Program-made: the position numbers and the translations under genes
Assembly (NCBI GenBank): GCA_027604705.1
Contig: JADHYV010000102.1
Location: forward strand, 1 to 53,468
DNA: 53,468 bases
Origin: Allomyces arbusculus
Taxonomy: Eukaryota > Blastocladiomycota > Blastocladiomycetes > Blastocladiales > Blastocladiaceae
Direction of reading: 5' to 3'
In this document: in pieces, positions 10,998-22,363 of the stretch
Layout: the number at the start of each line of letters is the position of its first letter
How positions within the stretch are numbered: position 1 is the stretch's first letter
Notes under the pieces: model-generated
What the model was told of the DNA's origin: nothing
The model's input: only the letters and a program-made list of their open reading frames with translations
Databases searched by the model: none

Positions 10998-13095
10998 CTA
11001 ACGACGGTCGGACGTGCCCAACCCGCGCTTGCCCGTGAACAAGTGCTTGGGCTTCTTGATGTGAATGTGGCGATCCGACTCACCGGCCTTGGCCATGATC
11101 CCGAGCTGCTTCTCGGCGCGCTTCTTGATCGCCTCGGCCTCGGTGCGTTGCCGCTTGGTCGACATACCGAGGTTGGTGCGGTCGCGCGTCGCCGAGTGCG
11201 CGCGCGGCTTGCTCGAGCTGGCGACACCGCCCGACATTTCCACGTCGCCGTCGGCATCCATCTCGGCCGGCGCCGACCGCCGGCGCTTCTGCCCGGCCAT
11301 GCGTCCACGAATCGACTGCACGTCCGGGTCCATGTCGACCTCGCGCAGCGACGACTGCAAGTCAACAAACGTCTTGGACCGTGCCTGCACGCCGAGCGGG
11401 ACGGCGGGCCGGTTCTTGCCCTTCTTGATCTGCGCCGCCTGCTGAATCAGCGCACGCTTGACGCGCAGTCCCTCAGCGGCTTCCTTGAGATCCTCCATGT
11501 CCGAGTCCTCGTCCTCCTCGGGCGCCGAGTCGTAGAAGCCCTCGGCGGCCAGGCGCTCCTCCTCGAGCTCGAGCGCGGCCAGCCGTTCCTCGATCTCGGG
11601 ATCGACAAAGTCGGCCACGTTCTTGCCGTCCATGATTTCCGGAATCGCATCGTACATCCAGTCCGGGTTGGCGAGCAGGTACTTCTTCTTGAGGTCCACC
11701 GAGTAGACGCCGGGCCCGCCCTGCTCGATCTCGAGATCGCGCTCGAGCTTGGGCCGGTTCGGGTCGGCGGCGTCGTACTTGACGCGGTTCTTGGCCTTTT
11801 CGGGAATGAACGCCGGGCGGGCCTTGTCGTCGCGCGCCTGCGGCTGCGCGACGTTCAACCGCGAGAGCACGTCGTTGAGCTTGTTGCTGCGCATCTTGAC
11901 CTCGACGCGCATTTGCAACAGCTTTTGGCACGCCGTGTTGCGCACGGCCATGACGCCGTCGTCGTTCCAGCAACTCTGCTGCACGAGCGTGACCGAGTCG
12001 GTCAGGCACGAGTCGACGAGCTGCTTCTCGTCGCCGTGCAGGTCCTCGTACCGGCGCACGTCAATCTTGTTGACAACGAGCAGGACCGGCTTGTTGGCAA
12101 ACAGCGGGCGGATCGAGTGGAACAGCGAGACCTGTTCCTTGATCGAGTACCCACACTGTTCCGAGAGATCGATAAAGTAGAGAATCGCCGCCTTCAAGTG
12201 CGCGAGCGCCGTGATCGACTGCATTTCAATCGTGTTGCGGTCCTCGAGCGGGTGGTCGAGAATGCCGGGCGTGTCGATCACTTGCCACCGCACGTACTCG
12301 TAGTCCATGTGACCCACAAACAGCGACTTGGTCGTGAACGCGTAGGGCTGCACTTCCACGTCGGCGCGCGTCAGCTTGTTCATAAACGACGACTTGCCCA
12401 CGTTCGGGTAACCACAGACGAGCAAAGTGCGCGTGTTCGGGTCGATCGACGGCAGGCGCGCCAAGTGCTGCCGCACCTGCTCGAGGTAGGCGAGCGAGTC
12501 CTTGAGGCCCTTGATGAGCGTCGCCATGCTGTTGTTACGTCACCAGTGAAGCGGTCAGCATTATGGACCGTACTGGGAACGAACGCGCAATTTGGGGCCA
12601 CTAGGACACGTACCGACCCAGCGCGGCGCGCTTGAGCTGCTTGCAGCGGTAGAGCGAGTCGCCAAACTTGAGAAGGCGGACATAGTCCTTGGCAATCTGC
12701 TCGACGAGGTGGCGCGCCGTGTTGAGCTGGCCGAGCGCGAGCTTGTAGTGGTCCTTGTCGTAGAGCACGTTCATCAGGTCCGAGTAGAACGGATGAATGT
12801 CCTAGAGTAGAGTTGTTGTGCGAGCGTAGTCAGTCGCGCTGTCTAGTCGACCCCCCATTCTGAATGGTGCACGCACATCGAGCTTCGGGAACGCCTGCAG
12901 CAGCGCCTGGAACTTTTCGTTGAAGGCCTCTTGCGCAAACTTGACCTTGCGCATGTAGAATTGGCGAATGCGGCCAATCGAGTAGTTTGGGTGTACGACG
13001 GTCGGCGTCTTGCGCTGCGTCTTCGACAGGATAATGTCGACGAAGTCGTTGGCGCTCGGGACCACTTGGATCCGCTTGAAGTTGTAGTACGACAT
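10998..13095 (-). CDS. NOG1: Nog1, nucleolar GTPase of 60S ribosome assembly
   Basis: Nog1 is a GTPase of pre-60S ribosomal particles in nucleolus and cytoplasm. Three exons, 12877-13095, 12614-12801 and 10998-12528, give 645 aa, the usual length. It starts [18 protein letters not shown] with the Nog1 N-terminal helical bundle ([20 protein letters not shown]). The OBG-type G domain follows: [29 protein letters not shown] and VVNKIDV. The C-terminal half carries the basic, partly acidic Nog1 extension that wraps around the particle. Splice junctions at LD|DIHPFY and ALGR|MATLIK recover the conserved sequence. It is divergent from the NDR kinase, with 634 bases between starts. A 530-aa open frame on the opposite strand is a codon-bias shadow. 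Confidence 0.95.
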
Positions 13096-13729
13096 GGCGG
13101 CGGCGGGAATCGTCCGTGACGGGGTCGGTTCGGCGGGCAGGAAGGGGGTCGGGCGCACGCGGGCGCAATGGGGGTGGGTCGGTGGAGGGGCCGCAGGGGG
13201 TGGGCGATGCGGTCGCTTCGGCGCGGGATCTGGTAACCAAAGAGGCTGCAATTCGCAGTTCCCGTCAAGTCGTCGAGGGAGGGCTCGCCGCTGGTCGGGT
13301 CGAGCGTGGTGTGGGCGACTCGAGGCGGTTGGACGCAAACCGAACGAGCGGCTGGCAGCGCGCCTGGTGCAACCGCCGTGCGTCCCGGTCATGCCGAGTC
13401 AGGTGATCTGTTGCGGAGGGGTGAGACGCGTTTTGAACTCGGTTCTGTAACGTCCAAGTTGATGCTCCCATTGCCAGTGCAGCCGCCATTTCCGACCTGT
13501 TTTAGCCCCGGCCAAAACGATTACTGCTCCTCGCATTTGTTCCCAACATACGACGCTCCGACGCGCCAGTCGCGCTGGACCGCCGAGACTTTGGATCAAC
13601 TTGAACAGGCCCGACCGTCAGTCTGCTCGCTTGACTTGCAAATCCGCTGCTTTGCGTCTCGGCCACCAACTCGTGCTGCTGCCGCTAGCAGCAATCACGG
13701 AAGATCGTTTTGCCCACGGTTCCGTCAAG
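13096..13729. other. Divergent promoter region, NOG1 / NDR kinase
   Basis: This is 634 bases between two start codons. It must contain the promoters of both genes. I see no additional ORF or repeat I can support. Confidence 0.5.
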
Positions 13730-15926
13730 ATGTCGGACGGTAAAACTCCTGCACGCTCACGTACCGTCCACCCATGTTCCAAACACTAACTACGACTATC
13801 TCGGCCCGCAGCCATCCGCACGCTCGCCAACAAATTTGGCAGCAATCCACGCAAATTCTCCTCGGCCAAGATCCCCGCGGCCGACTCGTCCGAAGACCCG
13901 CGCGAACGGTTCAAGGCGCTTATTTCGGAGCCAAAGGAGTTTCGGCATCTCGCGCACTCGTCCAATGCAAACGAGGCCGCCGGCGTGCTCTCGGAGCTGT
14001 GGAAAACGGGAGAGAAGCTGTCGCGGTGCCAGGAAGACTCGCGGCCGACGTCGTTGGCCGAGTCGAGCGGTACGCATTCGCGAACCGGCAGGAGGTGGGC
14101 GTGGCTGCTCTGTTACTGATGATCTTCCTTGATGATAGTGCATGCCGCGCAGGGCTCTTCGCCTACCACGCCGAGTGCGTCGCGAGCCAGCAAGCCGTTT
14201 AGCACCGTCACGGTCGAGAAGACGGTCTGTTCTCATTGATACCTGGGGCACGCGATACACTCTGACCACCTCTCCCTCTCGCCACCTTGTGCCTCCAGGT
14301 CGCGACCAAGATCTACTTCGAGGCCTACTTTGACCGACTCATGTCAACGACCACGACCGGTCGCAACAAGCGTCGCTTGCAGCTCGAGGCCGACCTCGAG
14401 GCGCTCAACGTGGCTGAGGACGAGAAGCGCACGATCCGGCGGCAATGGCTGCAAAAGGAGACCGAGTACATTCGCAGTCTGCGGTCGCGCGTGACCTTGA
14501 ACGACTTTGACCTATTGAAACCTCTCGGCCGCGGTGCGTTTGGCATGATCCGACTCGCGCGCGACAAGAACACGGGCAACTTGGTCGCGCTCAAGACGCT
14601 CGACAAGGCGACGATGCTGCGTCGCGGGCAGGAGGGCCACGTGCGCGCCGAACGCGATTTGCTGTGCCAGGCGAGCGACTCGTGCAACTTTATCGTGAAG
14701 CTCTTCTACTCGTTTCAAGATGAACACAACCTCTACTTGGGGCTCGAATACATGCCGGGTATGCGCGTTTCTTATATTTCCTTTGATTGCCAGAATCGGT
14801 CCTGACCATTGTGTTGTTAGGTGGTGACCTGCTCTCGCTCTTGATCAAGTGCGACATTTTCCCGGAATGGATGGCGCGCTTCTACGCGGCCGAGATGCTG
14901 CTGGCTATCGAGGAGGCTCATTCTCTCGGGTACCATTCGTCGTTCGCGCCTGCTTTGGACTCTTCTCCTCACCGACGAACCACTGCTTTTGCCGTTCTTC
15001 GCACCACCACTGCCAGTTACGTTCACCGCGACATCAAGGCCGACAACTTGCTCATTTCCGAGTCGGGCCATCTCAAGCTCGGCGACTTTGGGCTCTCCAC
15101 CGACTTTCACTGTTGGTACTCGCTGACGGCGATCAGACCTTTCAACGACCTCCTCCTCATTGTGTGGCCCAACCTAGGGACCCACGACGCCGAATACTAC
15201 GACGCGCAGCGCCGCATGCTCGAGACAGTGCGCGGCCGGGACGGTGTGACCGGTACCCCGCTCAGTGGCACTGGTGACGCTCTCCCTGCCGACGATGACG
15301 ACAACTTCACGATCACGCCCGAGCTTTTCGCGGCCTTCAAGTCGCAGCGTCGCGCCCAGGCCTTTTCGATTGTTGGCACGACCAACTACATGGCGCCGGA
15401 AGTCCTGGACGGGTCCGGCCACGATTTCAAGTGCGACCTGTGGAGTTTTGCCACGATTCTCTTCGAAATGCTCTTTGGGTACCCGCCATTCCACCACTCG
15501 TCCCCGTCCGTCACGCGCCAAAAGATCCTGCGGTGCCACTACGTCTTCCCGGCACACGCCGCATCCGTCTCGCCCGAGGCGCGCGACCTGATGGCGCAAC
15601 TGCTCGTACGTGATCCGGCGACGCGGCCCGGGTTGAAGGAGGTCATGGCGCACCCGTGGTTCCGGGTTCCGATCGATGGGCAGACGGTGGACTGGGAGGC
15701 AATGCGCGACGGGGTCGTACCGCCGCCGTGGGTCCCGCAGCTCAAGAATGAGCTGGACACGAGCTGTTTTGAAGATGCGGCGGCAGTGGCCGGGGAGGGG
15801 GTCGGGGTACCGCCGGGACCTCCGGCTGCGGGGGAGGCGCGGATGCCGGGCGAGTCGGACGAGGCTCTGGATTTGCGCAAGCGGATGGCGTTCAAGGGGT
15901 TCACATTCAAGACGTTCCAGCCGTGA
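13730..15926 (+). CDS. NDR/LATS-family AGC kinase (Cbk1/Orb6-like)
   Basis: NDR kinases bind Mob coactivators and control polarity and morphogenesis in fungi. Seven exons, 13730-13739, 13812-14069, 14139-14224, 14299-14758, 14821-14929, 15017-15111 and 15178-15926, give 588 aa. After a 118-residue Ser-rich leader comes the Mob-binding N-terminal regulatory helix region (ATKIYFEAYFDRL, NKRRLQLEADL). The kinase domain has GRGAFG (near 195), VALK (Lys about 217), VHRDIKADN, GDFGLS, an activation segment SIVGTTNYMAPE and the NDR-type insert starting THDAEYYDAQ. The tail ends in the hydrophobic motif FKGFTF, whose Thr is the expected activating phosphosite. Exon 1 encodes only three codons plus one base. 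Two introns (14930-15016, 15112-15177) are stop-free and divisible by three, so unspliced forms stay in frame. Confidence 0.88.
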
Positions 15927-16013
15927 TGCGAGGCGGAGACTGCGACCGGTCTTGTTTGGACTAATTCGTCTGTGATGGGAAGGGGGGAAGCACGTAACAT
16001 GGATTTATTGGCC

Positions 16014-16019
16014 AGTCGA
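16014..16019 (-). other. Candidate polyadenylation signal (AATAAA)
   Basis: Read on the minus strand this is AATAAA, 44 bases beyond the stop codon of the Nudix hydrolase gene, a good distance for a 3' cleavage signal. Confidence 0.45.
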
Positions 16020-16062
16020 CCAAAACTGACTGCTTTCGCGAGGCACAACGGCAAAACCAAAT

Positions 16063-17144
16063 TCACGACGAACTATCATCGGTATCCGTCAAAAATCCGC
16101 TCAGATTCATGCCAATGGCCAGATGCATCAGACGCGCATCTACGGCGAGTCCTTCCTGTTGGAACGCTAGAAAGCGACCTGCAAGTCAGTTTGATCGCGC
16201 GACTGGAAGAGAATTGCATTCAAAGACCAGCACACACCTTCGAGTTTGGCGAGCAGCTCACGAACGGGCACGAGTCGGCGGTCAATAAACTCGCCGTCCT
16301 CGGGTGTTGCGACCGGGTGCTGGTTCTCGAGTAGACTACGATCGACGTCCAGGATGCACAGTTTCATGTTCGCGTTGGTCAAGCCTACAGATGACCAAAG
16401 TCGCATCATGAGCTCGATGACATGGGCAGGATGCGAATAGCCACGACGAATTCGAACCTGGGTCATTGAACTGAATCCCCGTAGTGCGCACCACGTTGCC
16501 GCGGTACCCCGTCTCTTCCTGTGAACGACATATTCATCGCGTCAGCGACATTGCTCGATGGAAACAGAGTTGGTGGCAGGCACACCTTCAGCTCGCGAAC
16601 AGCCGCTTCCTCAGCCGTTTCGCCCTTGTCGATCAACCCGGCCGGAAGTCTATGGAGGACGTGCACATCCGTCAGAAGAACGTCCTCCGCCCTAATTCGG
16701 TCGCAAATTCAACGTACTCGACGCACAGCTTGTCGACAGGCGGCCTGTACTGGAGCGTCAGGACCGTTTCCGTCGGCTTGGATCCACCCTTAAGTAGCGC
16801 AAGTATGGCGACAGCTAAACAAGCAACGGTGAGAAGACCAAACACCTCTTTCGTGCAAAAGAATGGTGCGTGCGAGCCGCCAAACAGTCGAGCAAATAAT
16901 TTTTACCGTCGCAATCACCAGATCGCGTCGTGCGCTCTGCCGTTTCCCAAGACCGTGTTACGCCGCGCGGATCCACCCACTCGATCTTCTTGAGCGAGAC
17001 CCTATGCTTTCAGGTCAATGCTCCGAGCACGACGAGCGGTCCGGTTCATGTCGACGAGGTTCGCTACCAATTGGCGCTGGCAATGACCGACTTGCGCAAA
17101 ATGTGCGGTTCTTGCAGCTCGGGCGCGGGAACCTCTGTGCTCAT
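16063..17144 (-). CDS. NUDT5-like Nudix hydrolase (ADP-sugar pyrophosphatase)
   Basis: Family members cleave ADP-ribose and related ADP-sugars to AMP and a sugar phosphate. Seven small exons (17068-17144, 16907-17001, 16718-16814, 16586-16649, 16458-16518, 16238-16384, 16063-16178) give 218 aa, essentially the length of human NUDT5. Motifs in order are ANWVSLKKIEWVDPRG, ETVLTLQYRPP, the Nudix box G(5x)E(7x)REL(x)EE(x)GY in LPAGLIDKGETAEEAAVREL plus KEETGY, then DPGLTNANM and EDGEFIDRRLVP, and a C-terminal AVDARLMHLAIG helix. The exon 2 donor at 16907 was preferred to one eight bases or so upstream because it restores the spacing before AVAILALL. No targeting signal is evident, so it is probably cytosolic or nuclear. 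Confidence 0.9.
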
Positions 17145-17595
17145 TGCTCGATGTATTTTGGTCGGGACGAAGGGCCGGAACGAAACGTTGATGGCGGGTG
17201 AGGCCGTGGCGTGGAGCGGACAGCTTGCAGCTGGTTGCCGGCCGTTACGAGCACCAAAAGTCGACCAGGTGCGGGCAAGCGTGGGCGGGCGCGGCCAAAG
17301 TCGATGCATCGAGTGGGCGCCGGCACGCGGGCGACGGGGAACAGGCTGGGAACGAGGCGCGTCGAGGACGAGCGGTGCGAGCAACTGCGACTTGCAGCAG
17401 CGACTGGCAAGCTCAGGCGCGTGGCGGCCGAGACAAGTGCGCGACAGCAACGAAGCAAGCCGGCATGCCAATGAGTCCCGTGATGGCGCATGACCACATC
17501 AACAGGATCACTGCAACGCAGCGCATCGCTTCTCGGCTTGCACCACGGCCTGGAGACGAGCACGCGCCGCGATTGCACCAGCATCACCACCAACC
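17145..17595. other. Divergent promoter region, Nudix / NOC2
   Basis: About 450 bases separate the two divergent start codons. No further coding sequence is supported. Confidence 0.5.
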
Positions 17596-20023
17596 ATGGC
17601 ACCGCGCAATAAATTCAACAAGAAGAGCGCGCCCGCTACGGCCGCACCGGCAAGGAAACCGGCGGCCCCCACGGGCATGTCGGGCAAGCCAGGCAAGAAG
17701 CCCGCCGCCGCTGTCGCACCTGCCAAGAAGCCGGCCATGTCGGCCAAGAAGCAGGAGGCGATTCAGAACATGAACCTCGAGGACTTTCTCAACGCCGGCG
17801 ACGTGTCCGACGAGGGCGACGACGACGATGTGCCCATGGCTGATGGCGACGATGAGAGCGAGTCCGACTACGACCTGCCGAGCGATCTCGACGAGGACGG
17901 CGACGCCATGGACGAGGACAACGACGTGTCCGACGACGACGAGCTGCTGACAGAGGGTGCCAAGCACCAGCGCGATCTCGAAAAGCTCAAGCAGTCGCAG
18001 CCCGAGTTCTACCAATTTTTGCTTGAAAACGACAAGGAGCTGCTCGAGTTTGACGGGTCCGACAGCGAGCCGGGATCCGACGACGAGGCCGAGGCCGGCG
18101 AGCTCGCACAGGAGTCGGCACCAACAAAGGCCACGCTCACGCGCGAGATGATCGCCGAGTGGGAGACGCAGTTAGCGCAAGTATGCCCGTTTTGCGGTTC
18201 AGTGTGCCGATGCGTTGCACAGGAGCTGACCCAGCGTTGCTCACCTAGAACGAGTCGGTGTCCGGTATCAAGCGGTTAGTGGTCGCGTTCCGATCGGTCG
18301 TCATGGGCGACGAGGACTCGGAATCGGTTGGCTATTCGATCCCGAGCGCGTCGTTGCACAAGCGCGTCATCATTGCCACGTTCAAACACGTCCCGAGTTT
18401 CCTAAACAAGCACGTCGGCGATACCCCAAAGTGCGTCTTTGGTTTCTTTGCGATGGGTCGATTTGCAACCATCGACTGACAATTGATTCTGTCCACCCCT
18501 GAAGTCCGTCGTCGTCGGGCAAGTGGAAGCGCGTCGCACCCATGACCAAGGTCTTTGTGACCAACGCGATCAAGCTGCTCAAGGACCTGACGGAGCCCGG
18601 GATGATCGAGTACGTGATCCAGGAGCTCTACGCGTGCGTCAAGTTCATTGCTGTCTTCCCAAAAGCCTCCAAGGACTACTTCAAGATGCTCTTGTCGTTG
18701 TGGGGTACCGCCAAGGAGGAGACGTTGCGCATCAAGGCGTTTGCGAACCTGCGGCACATGGCCGTGACCTTTCCCAAGAAATTCCTGGCGCCGGCGCTCA
18801 AGGGCGTGTATATGATGTTTGTCAAGTCGTCGCGGCACACGAACGTGCACACGCTGCCGATGATCACGCTCATGACGCGCTGCGCCGTGGAAATCTACGG
18901 TCTCGTGCCCGACGAGAGCTACCAGTACGCGTTCATCTACGTGCGGCAGCTCGCGATCCACCTGCGCAACGCCATGGCCATGAAGACCAAAGAATCGTTC
19001 AAGCTCGTCTACCACTGGCAGTACATTCACTCGCTGCGGTTCTGGGCCAACGTGCTGTTGACGCACGCGCCGAAAGGATCGACCTCGCCGCTCGCCGCAC
19101 TCGTCTACCCAGTCGTGCAGGTCATGTGCGGCGTGATTCGGCTCGTGCCGACGGTCCAGTTCCACCCACTGCACCTGCACGTGCTCGCGTCCCTTACCGA
19201 TCTCGTGCGCGTGTGCGGCACCTACGTCCCGCTCGTGCCCTTCTATCTGAGCATTCTCGACTCGTGCGCACAGACCAAGAGCAAGCCATCGACGCTCAAG
19301 CCCATGTACCTGCCGGCCTTCCTCAAGTGCCCGAAACAGTACCTCGGCACGCGCGTCTACCTGGCCGGCGTGCGCAACGCCGTGCACCTCGGCCTTCTGC
19401 GGTACCTAGCGGCGCTCGCCAGTCACGTGGCGTTCCCGGAACTCGCGATTCCGGCAGTCCTCGGGCTCAAGGCCGATCTCAAGGCGACGAAAAAGGACCC
19501 GAACTGGACCAAGTCGGTGCAGTCGCTACTCGACAAGATCGAGGAGAACCGCAAGTTTATGATGGCCAAGCGGTCGGCCGCGGACGTTGCCCCGTGCGAT
19601 GCTTCGGCGGTCGCGCAGTTCATGGCCCAGATTGATCCGGCCGAGACGCCGCTCGGTAAGTACTGGGCGGGGGTCGAGAAGGCTGAGCAGCGTCGGATGG
19701 ACGCGATTCGGGGTAGTTTCGAGGGGGATGCCGAGGCAATTGGCGATGCGCACAAGGCCAAGGGCAAGGCCGCGCACCGCCGTGAAGTCGACGTGTCGGA
19801 CGAGGATGACGACGAGGATGATGATATGGACGTGTCTGAGGCCGACGAGGATAGCGACGCGGAGGTGGACGAGGCCCCGGCACCACCCAAGAAGAAGGCG
19901 GCAAAGAAGCAGAAGAAGGCGCGGCGACCGGCGGTCGAGGACGATGACGGCCATGATTTCCTGGCCGAGCTCAAGGGCATGTCGGTGGTCATGGACGACG
20001 GCATGGACGAGGATTCGGATTAG
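17596..20023 (+). CDS. NOC2: Noc2, nucleolar complex protein for 60S export
   Basis: Noc2 pairs with Noc1 and then Noc3 to carry pre-60S particles through the nucleolus and nucleoplasm. Three exons, 17596-18180, 18249-18430 and 18505-20023, give 761 aa. The N-terminal 190 residues are Lys/Ala-rich then strongly acidic, and include HQRDLEKLKQSQPEFYQFL, a Noc2 signature. The alpha-solenoid core contains KDYFKMLLSLW, AFANLRHMAVTFPKKFL, VYMMFVKSSRHTNVHTLP and YVRQLAIHLRNAM. The C-terminus is a second acidic block and a Lys-rich patch (PKKKAAKKQKKARR), likely a nuclear/nucleolar signal. Splices restore QLAQ|NESVSGIKRL and TPN|PSSSGKWKRV. The gene is convergent with the arrestin gene. Confidence 0.94.
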
Positions 20024-20096
20024 AGAGTGGAGTGGATTGCGAGTGGGGGGTGCGTGCGTTTCGAAAAATAGTACAATACGTTTTTTTGTTTCCATA

Positions 20097-20102
20097 TTTA
20101 TT
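20097..20102 (-). other. Candidate polyadenylation signal (AATAAA)
   Basis: On the minus strand this reads AATAAA, about 200 bases past the alpha-arrestin stop codon, within the convergent gap next to NOC2. If used, the arrestin transcript would end close to the NOC2 3' end. Confidence 0.35.
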
Positions 20103-20302
20103 GAATTGATCGTCGACCAGGCTTCTTCCGCTTTCACATCGTTCATTTCTCCTTCCGTCTTGTTTTCGGGTTCATGGTTAGACAGATAATTGAGGACGAG
20201 CCGCGCCCTCTCCTAGGTACTCGTCTTGCGAGCGAGAGTACAAAAAACGAATCCTTGCACATCATCTCCATCATCAAGTCGTTCGCAAAACCAACAAAGG
20301 CT

Positions 20303-22363
20303 TCACGCGCAAACGTGCCGCAAAATGTCGGCACGCGTCGTGCTGTTCCCGTCATCAATCGTGACGGGAATGCGCACATCTACTGAATGTTTCCCAACCG
20401 TGCCCGTGACCACCAGCTCGTGCCGAATGCGCACCTCCATCTGCTCAGCGTCGGGCACTCTTGGCTCGTCAGCGAGGTACGACGTCGGCTGTGGCACATC
20501 GAGCTCGTGGTAGCTGGGCGGTGGCCGGCCATGTGGTGATGGTGGCGGGACCAGGTCGTCTGCGGGCACCGGCCACCGCGCCGGCTCGATCCCGGACAGA
20601 AGCGTTGGCATCGTTGGAACATGGGGAGCGTGAGTATCGGCCCACGACGACGACGCGCGCGGCGGCGGCGCGACCAAGTCAATTGCCGAGTCGTCGTGCG
20701 GGCTCGACCGCAACGACTCGGTCGCCAATGCTCCCGGCGGCGCCGGTGGCGCACGCGTCGGAATCCCGATTGGCCGCGACGTGGCGAGCGGCGAGGTCGC
20801 CGCCGACCTCGGTGCCATAGCGAGTGGCGAGATGGGCAGTAACCGCGGCGACTCTCCCGGGGAGACGGGCGCCGACACGGATGTGATCGACGGTGCGCGG
20901 GAACTGGATGCCGATCCGCTCAGTGACGCGAGGGCCTTGCGCAGGCCCTCGGGCATGAACTTGGTCCCGGCAGTGCTGCCCGTATGCGGCCGTGGCGGGA
21001 TGGGCAACTCGCCCTCGGAATCGTACGACGACCGCGGCGTCGAGGTGCCAGAATCGTTGCCCAACGGAGAATCGAGCATGTGCTCGTCGAGCTCGTCGTG
21101 TGCGAAACCCGGCCGCTGGGCCCACGGGGTCAGGTCGAGCCGGAGGTGCATGCTCGGGTAGAGCGCCTGGTAGTACGAGTGGTTGGCTACGGCGGTCGCG
21201 GGCATGGGCAATTGCAGCATAATCGTCTTGTTCCACAAGTCGCCGACGACACGGTCGGGTGACTTGTCGACGGTCTCGAGAACCGTCGAATAGTGCCGCC
21301 GGTCGGTAGTGCTCTGGCCGCCACCACCGCGCCACGACGAGATAATGATCACTTGCTCGAGCCGGAACGCGACGCTTGGCTCAAGATTTTTTGCGCGTAC
21401 GGGCACGGCCGACCCATTTCCACCGAGGGACACGCTCGCGACACCGCGCGCGAGCTCGTCGTGGTCGAAATTGGGCGCGAGCCGGACCGTCACGGGCACA
21501 AACGAGTACGGCACGAGAATGCGGTTCGGGACCGACACTTCAAACGCGATCGGCGCGTCGGGCGCACTGCGCACGCGCATCGGCGCCTCGCGCAGGTACG
21601 AGTCGAGGTCATTGTACCGGCGCACCCGGAAGGGCACGTCGACGCGCTCGACGTGGTACTTTTGGAACCACGAGTAGGGGAACACGCGCTGAGGCACATG
21701 TAGCCGCGCCGTGAGCGTGTGCGAAATGGAAAAGTAGGCCGTGTCGAGTGTTGGCGGCAGGTCCGGCATGGGGCACGAAAAGTAGAAGAGGTGCGTGCCG
21801 CGGGCGAGAACGTGGTTGGCCGCCGGATAGGTGCGTACTGGGTAGAGCGACGGTTTTTCGTTGATCACGTCAACGTGCATGCGCAGCCGTTCGTCAGCAC
21901 GGTCGAGCTGCGCGCGCAGTTCCTCGTCGAGGTCCTGCCGGGCTGCATAGACGGCTTTGGGCGACACGTATCGCACGTCGAAATCATGCGCTTCTTGCTC
22001 GGCCTCGGACGCGGGTTGGCCGTCGCGCCAGAGTGTCCATGACCGCTGGTACGTGCGCCGCTTGAGCGGGAACTTGACGGGCCTTGCCGGGGCGGAGTCT
22101 GTAGAGGATCGCGCTGATCCGGCTGCGGTGGCCACCTTGGTACTCAACGACGTGGATGGCGCACAACCGTTGTTGGCGCGGATCGTTGTCTTGAGCGTCA
22201 GGTCGAGCGCGTGCGCGGGCGTGTCTGCAAGCAGGCTCAGGTAGACGATGCACACGATGGATGCCGGGAACGAAGGCGAGAGACCCGGGTAGCCCGAGTA
22301 GAGCCGCGGGCGGTGTGCGGGCGACGATAGGATCAGGAGCTCGGCAATGTTGCTGCCGGACAT
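20303..22363 (-). CDS. Alpha-arrestin-like protein with PPxY motif
   Basis: Alpha-arrestins link membrane receptors and transporters to Nedd4/Rsp5-type ubiquitin ligases for endocytosis. This single-exon gene encodes 686 aa. The N-terminal arrestin fold is broken up by charged inserts, but RTYQRSWTLWRDG, GTHLFYFSCPMPDLPPTLD and AYFSISHTLTARL match the family (F.F...P..LP.S...... I.Y.L.A). The C-terminal fold starts about VSVPNRILVPYSFVPVTV. A Ser/Pro-rich segment follows, and near the end RPPPSYHELDVP supplies a PPxY motif for WW-domain ligases. The C-terminal 50 residues return to beta-like sequence (VRIRHELVVTGTVG). The extreme N-terminus has a hydrophobic stretch, SIVCIVYLSLL, probably a core beta strand. 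The family call is good; the cargo is unknown. Confidence 0.78.
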   Translation of the reverse strand: MSGSNIAELLILSSPAHRPRLYSGYPGLSPSFPASIVCIVYLSLLADTPAHALDLTLKTTIRANNGCAPSTSLSTKVATAAGSARSSTDSAPARPVKFPLKRRTYQRSWTLWRDGQPASEAEQEAHDFDVRYVSPKAVYAARQDLDEELRAQLDRADERLRMHVDVINEKPSLYPVRTYPAANHVLARGTHLFYFSCPMPDLPPTLDTAYFSISHTLTARLHVPQRVFPYSWFQKYHVERVDVPFRVRRYNDLDSYLREAPMRVRSAPDAPIAFEVSVPNRILVPYSFVPVTVRLAPNFDHDELARGVASVSLGGNGSAVPVRAKNLEPSVAFRLEQVIIISSWRGGGGQSTTDRRHYSTVLETVDKSPDRVVGDLWNKTIMLQLPMPATAVANHSYYQALYPSMHLRLDLTPWAQRPGFAHDELDEHMLDSPLGNDSGTSTPRSSYDSEGELPIPPRPHTGSTAGTKFMPEGLRKALASLSGSASSSRAPSITSVSAPVSPGESPRLLPISPLAMAPRSAATSPLATSRPIGIPTRAPPAPPGALATESLRSSPHDDSAIDLVAPPPRASSSWADTHAPHVPTMPTLLSGIEPARWPVPADDLVPPPSPHGRPPPSYHELDVPQPTSYLADEPRVPDAEQMEVRIRHELVVTGTVGKHSVDVRIPVTIDDGNSTTRADILRHVCA

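Noticed and set aside
11043-12635. 530-aa open frame on the plus strand across NOG1
   Set aside because: It is exactly antisense to a strongly conserved gene. Codon bias with G/C in third positions creates long antisense frames.
15116-15177. Alternative intron GTACTC...CCTAG in the NDR kinase gene
   Set aside because: It shifts the frame; starting at 15112 instead keeps phase and gives the family-like DFH-W-THDAEYY sequence.
18332-19387. 351-aa antisense frame across NOC2
   Set aside because: His/Arg/Val-rich shadow of a conserved gene; no independent evidence.
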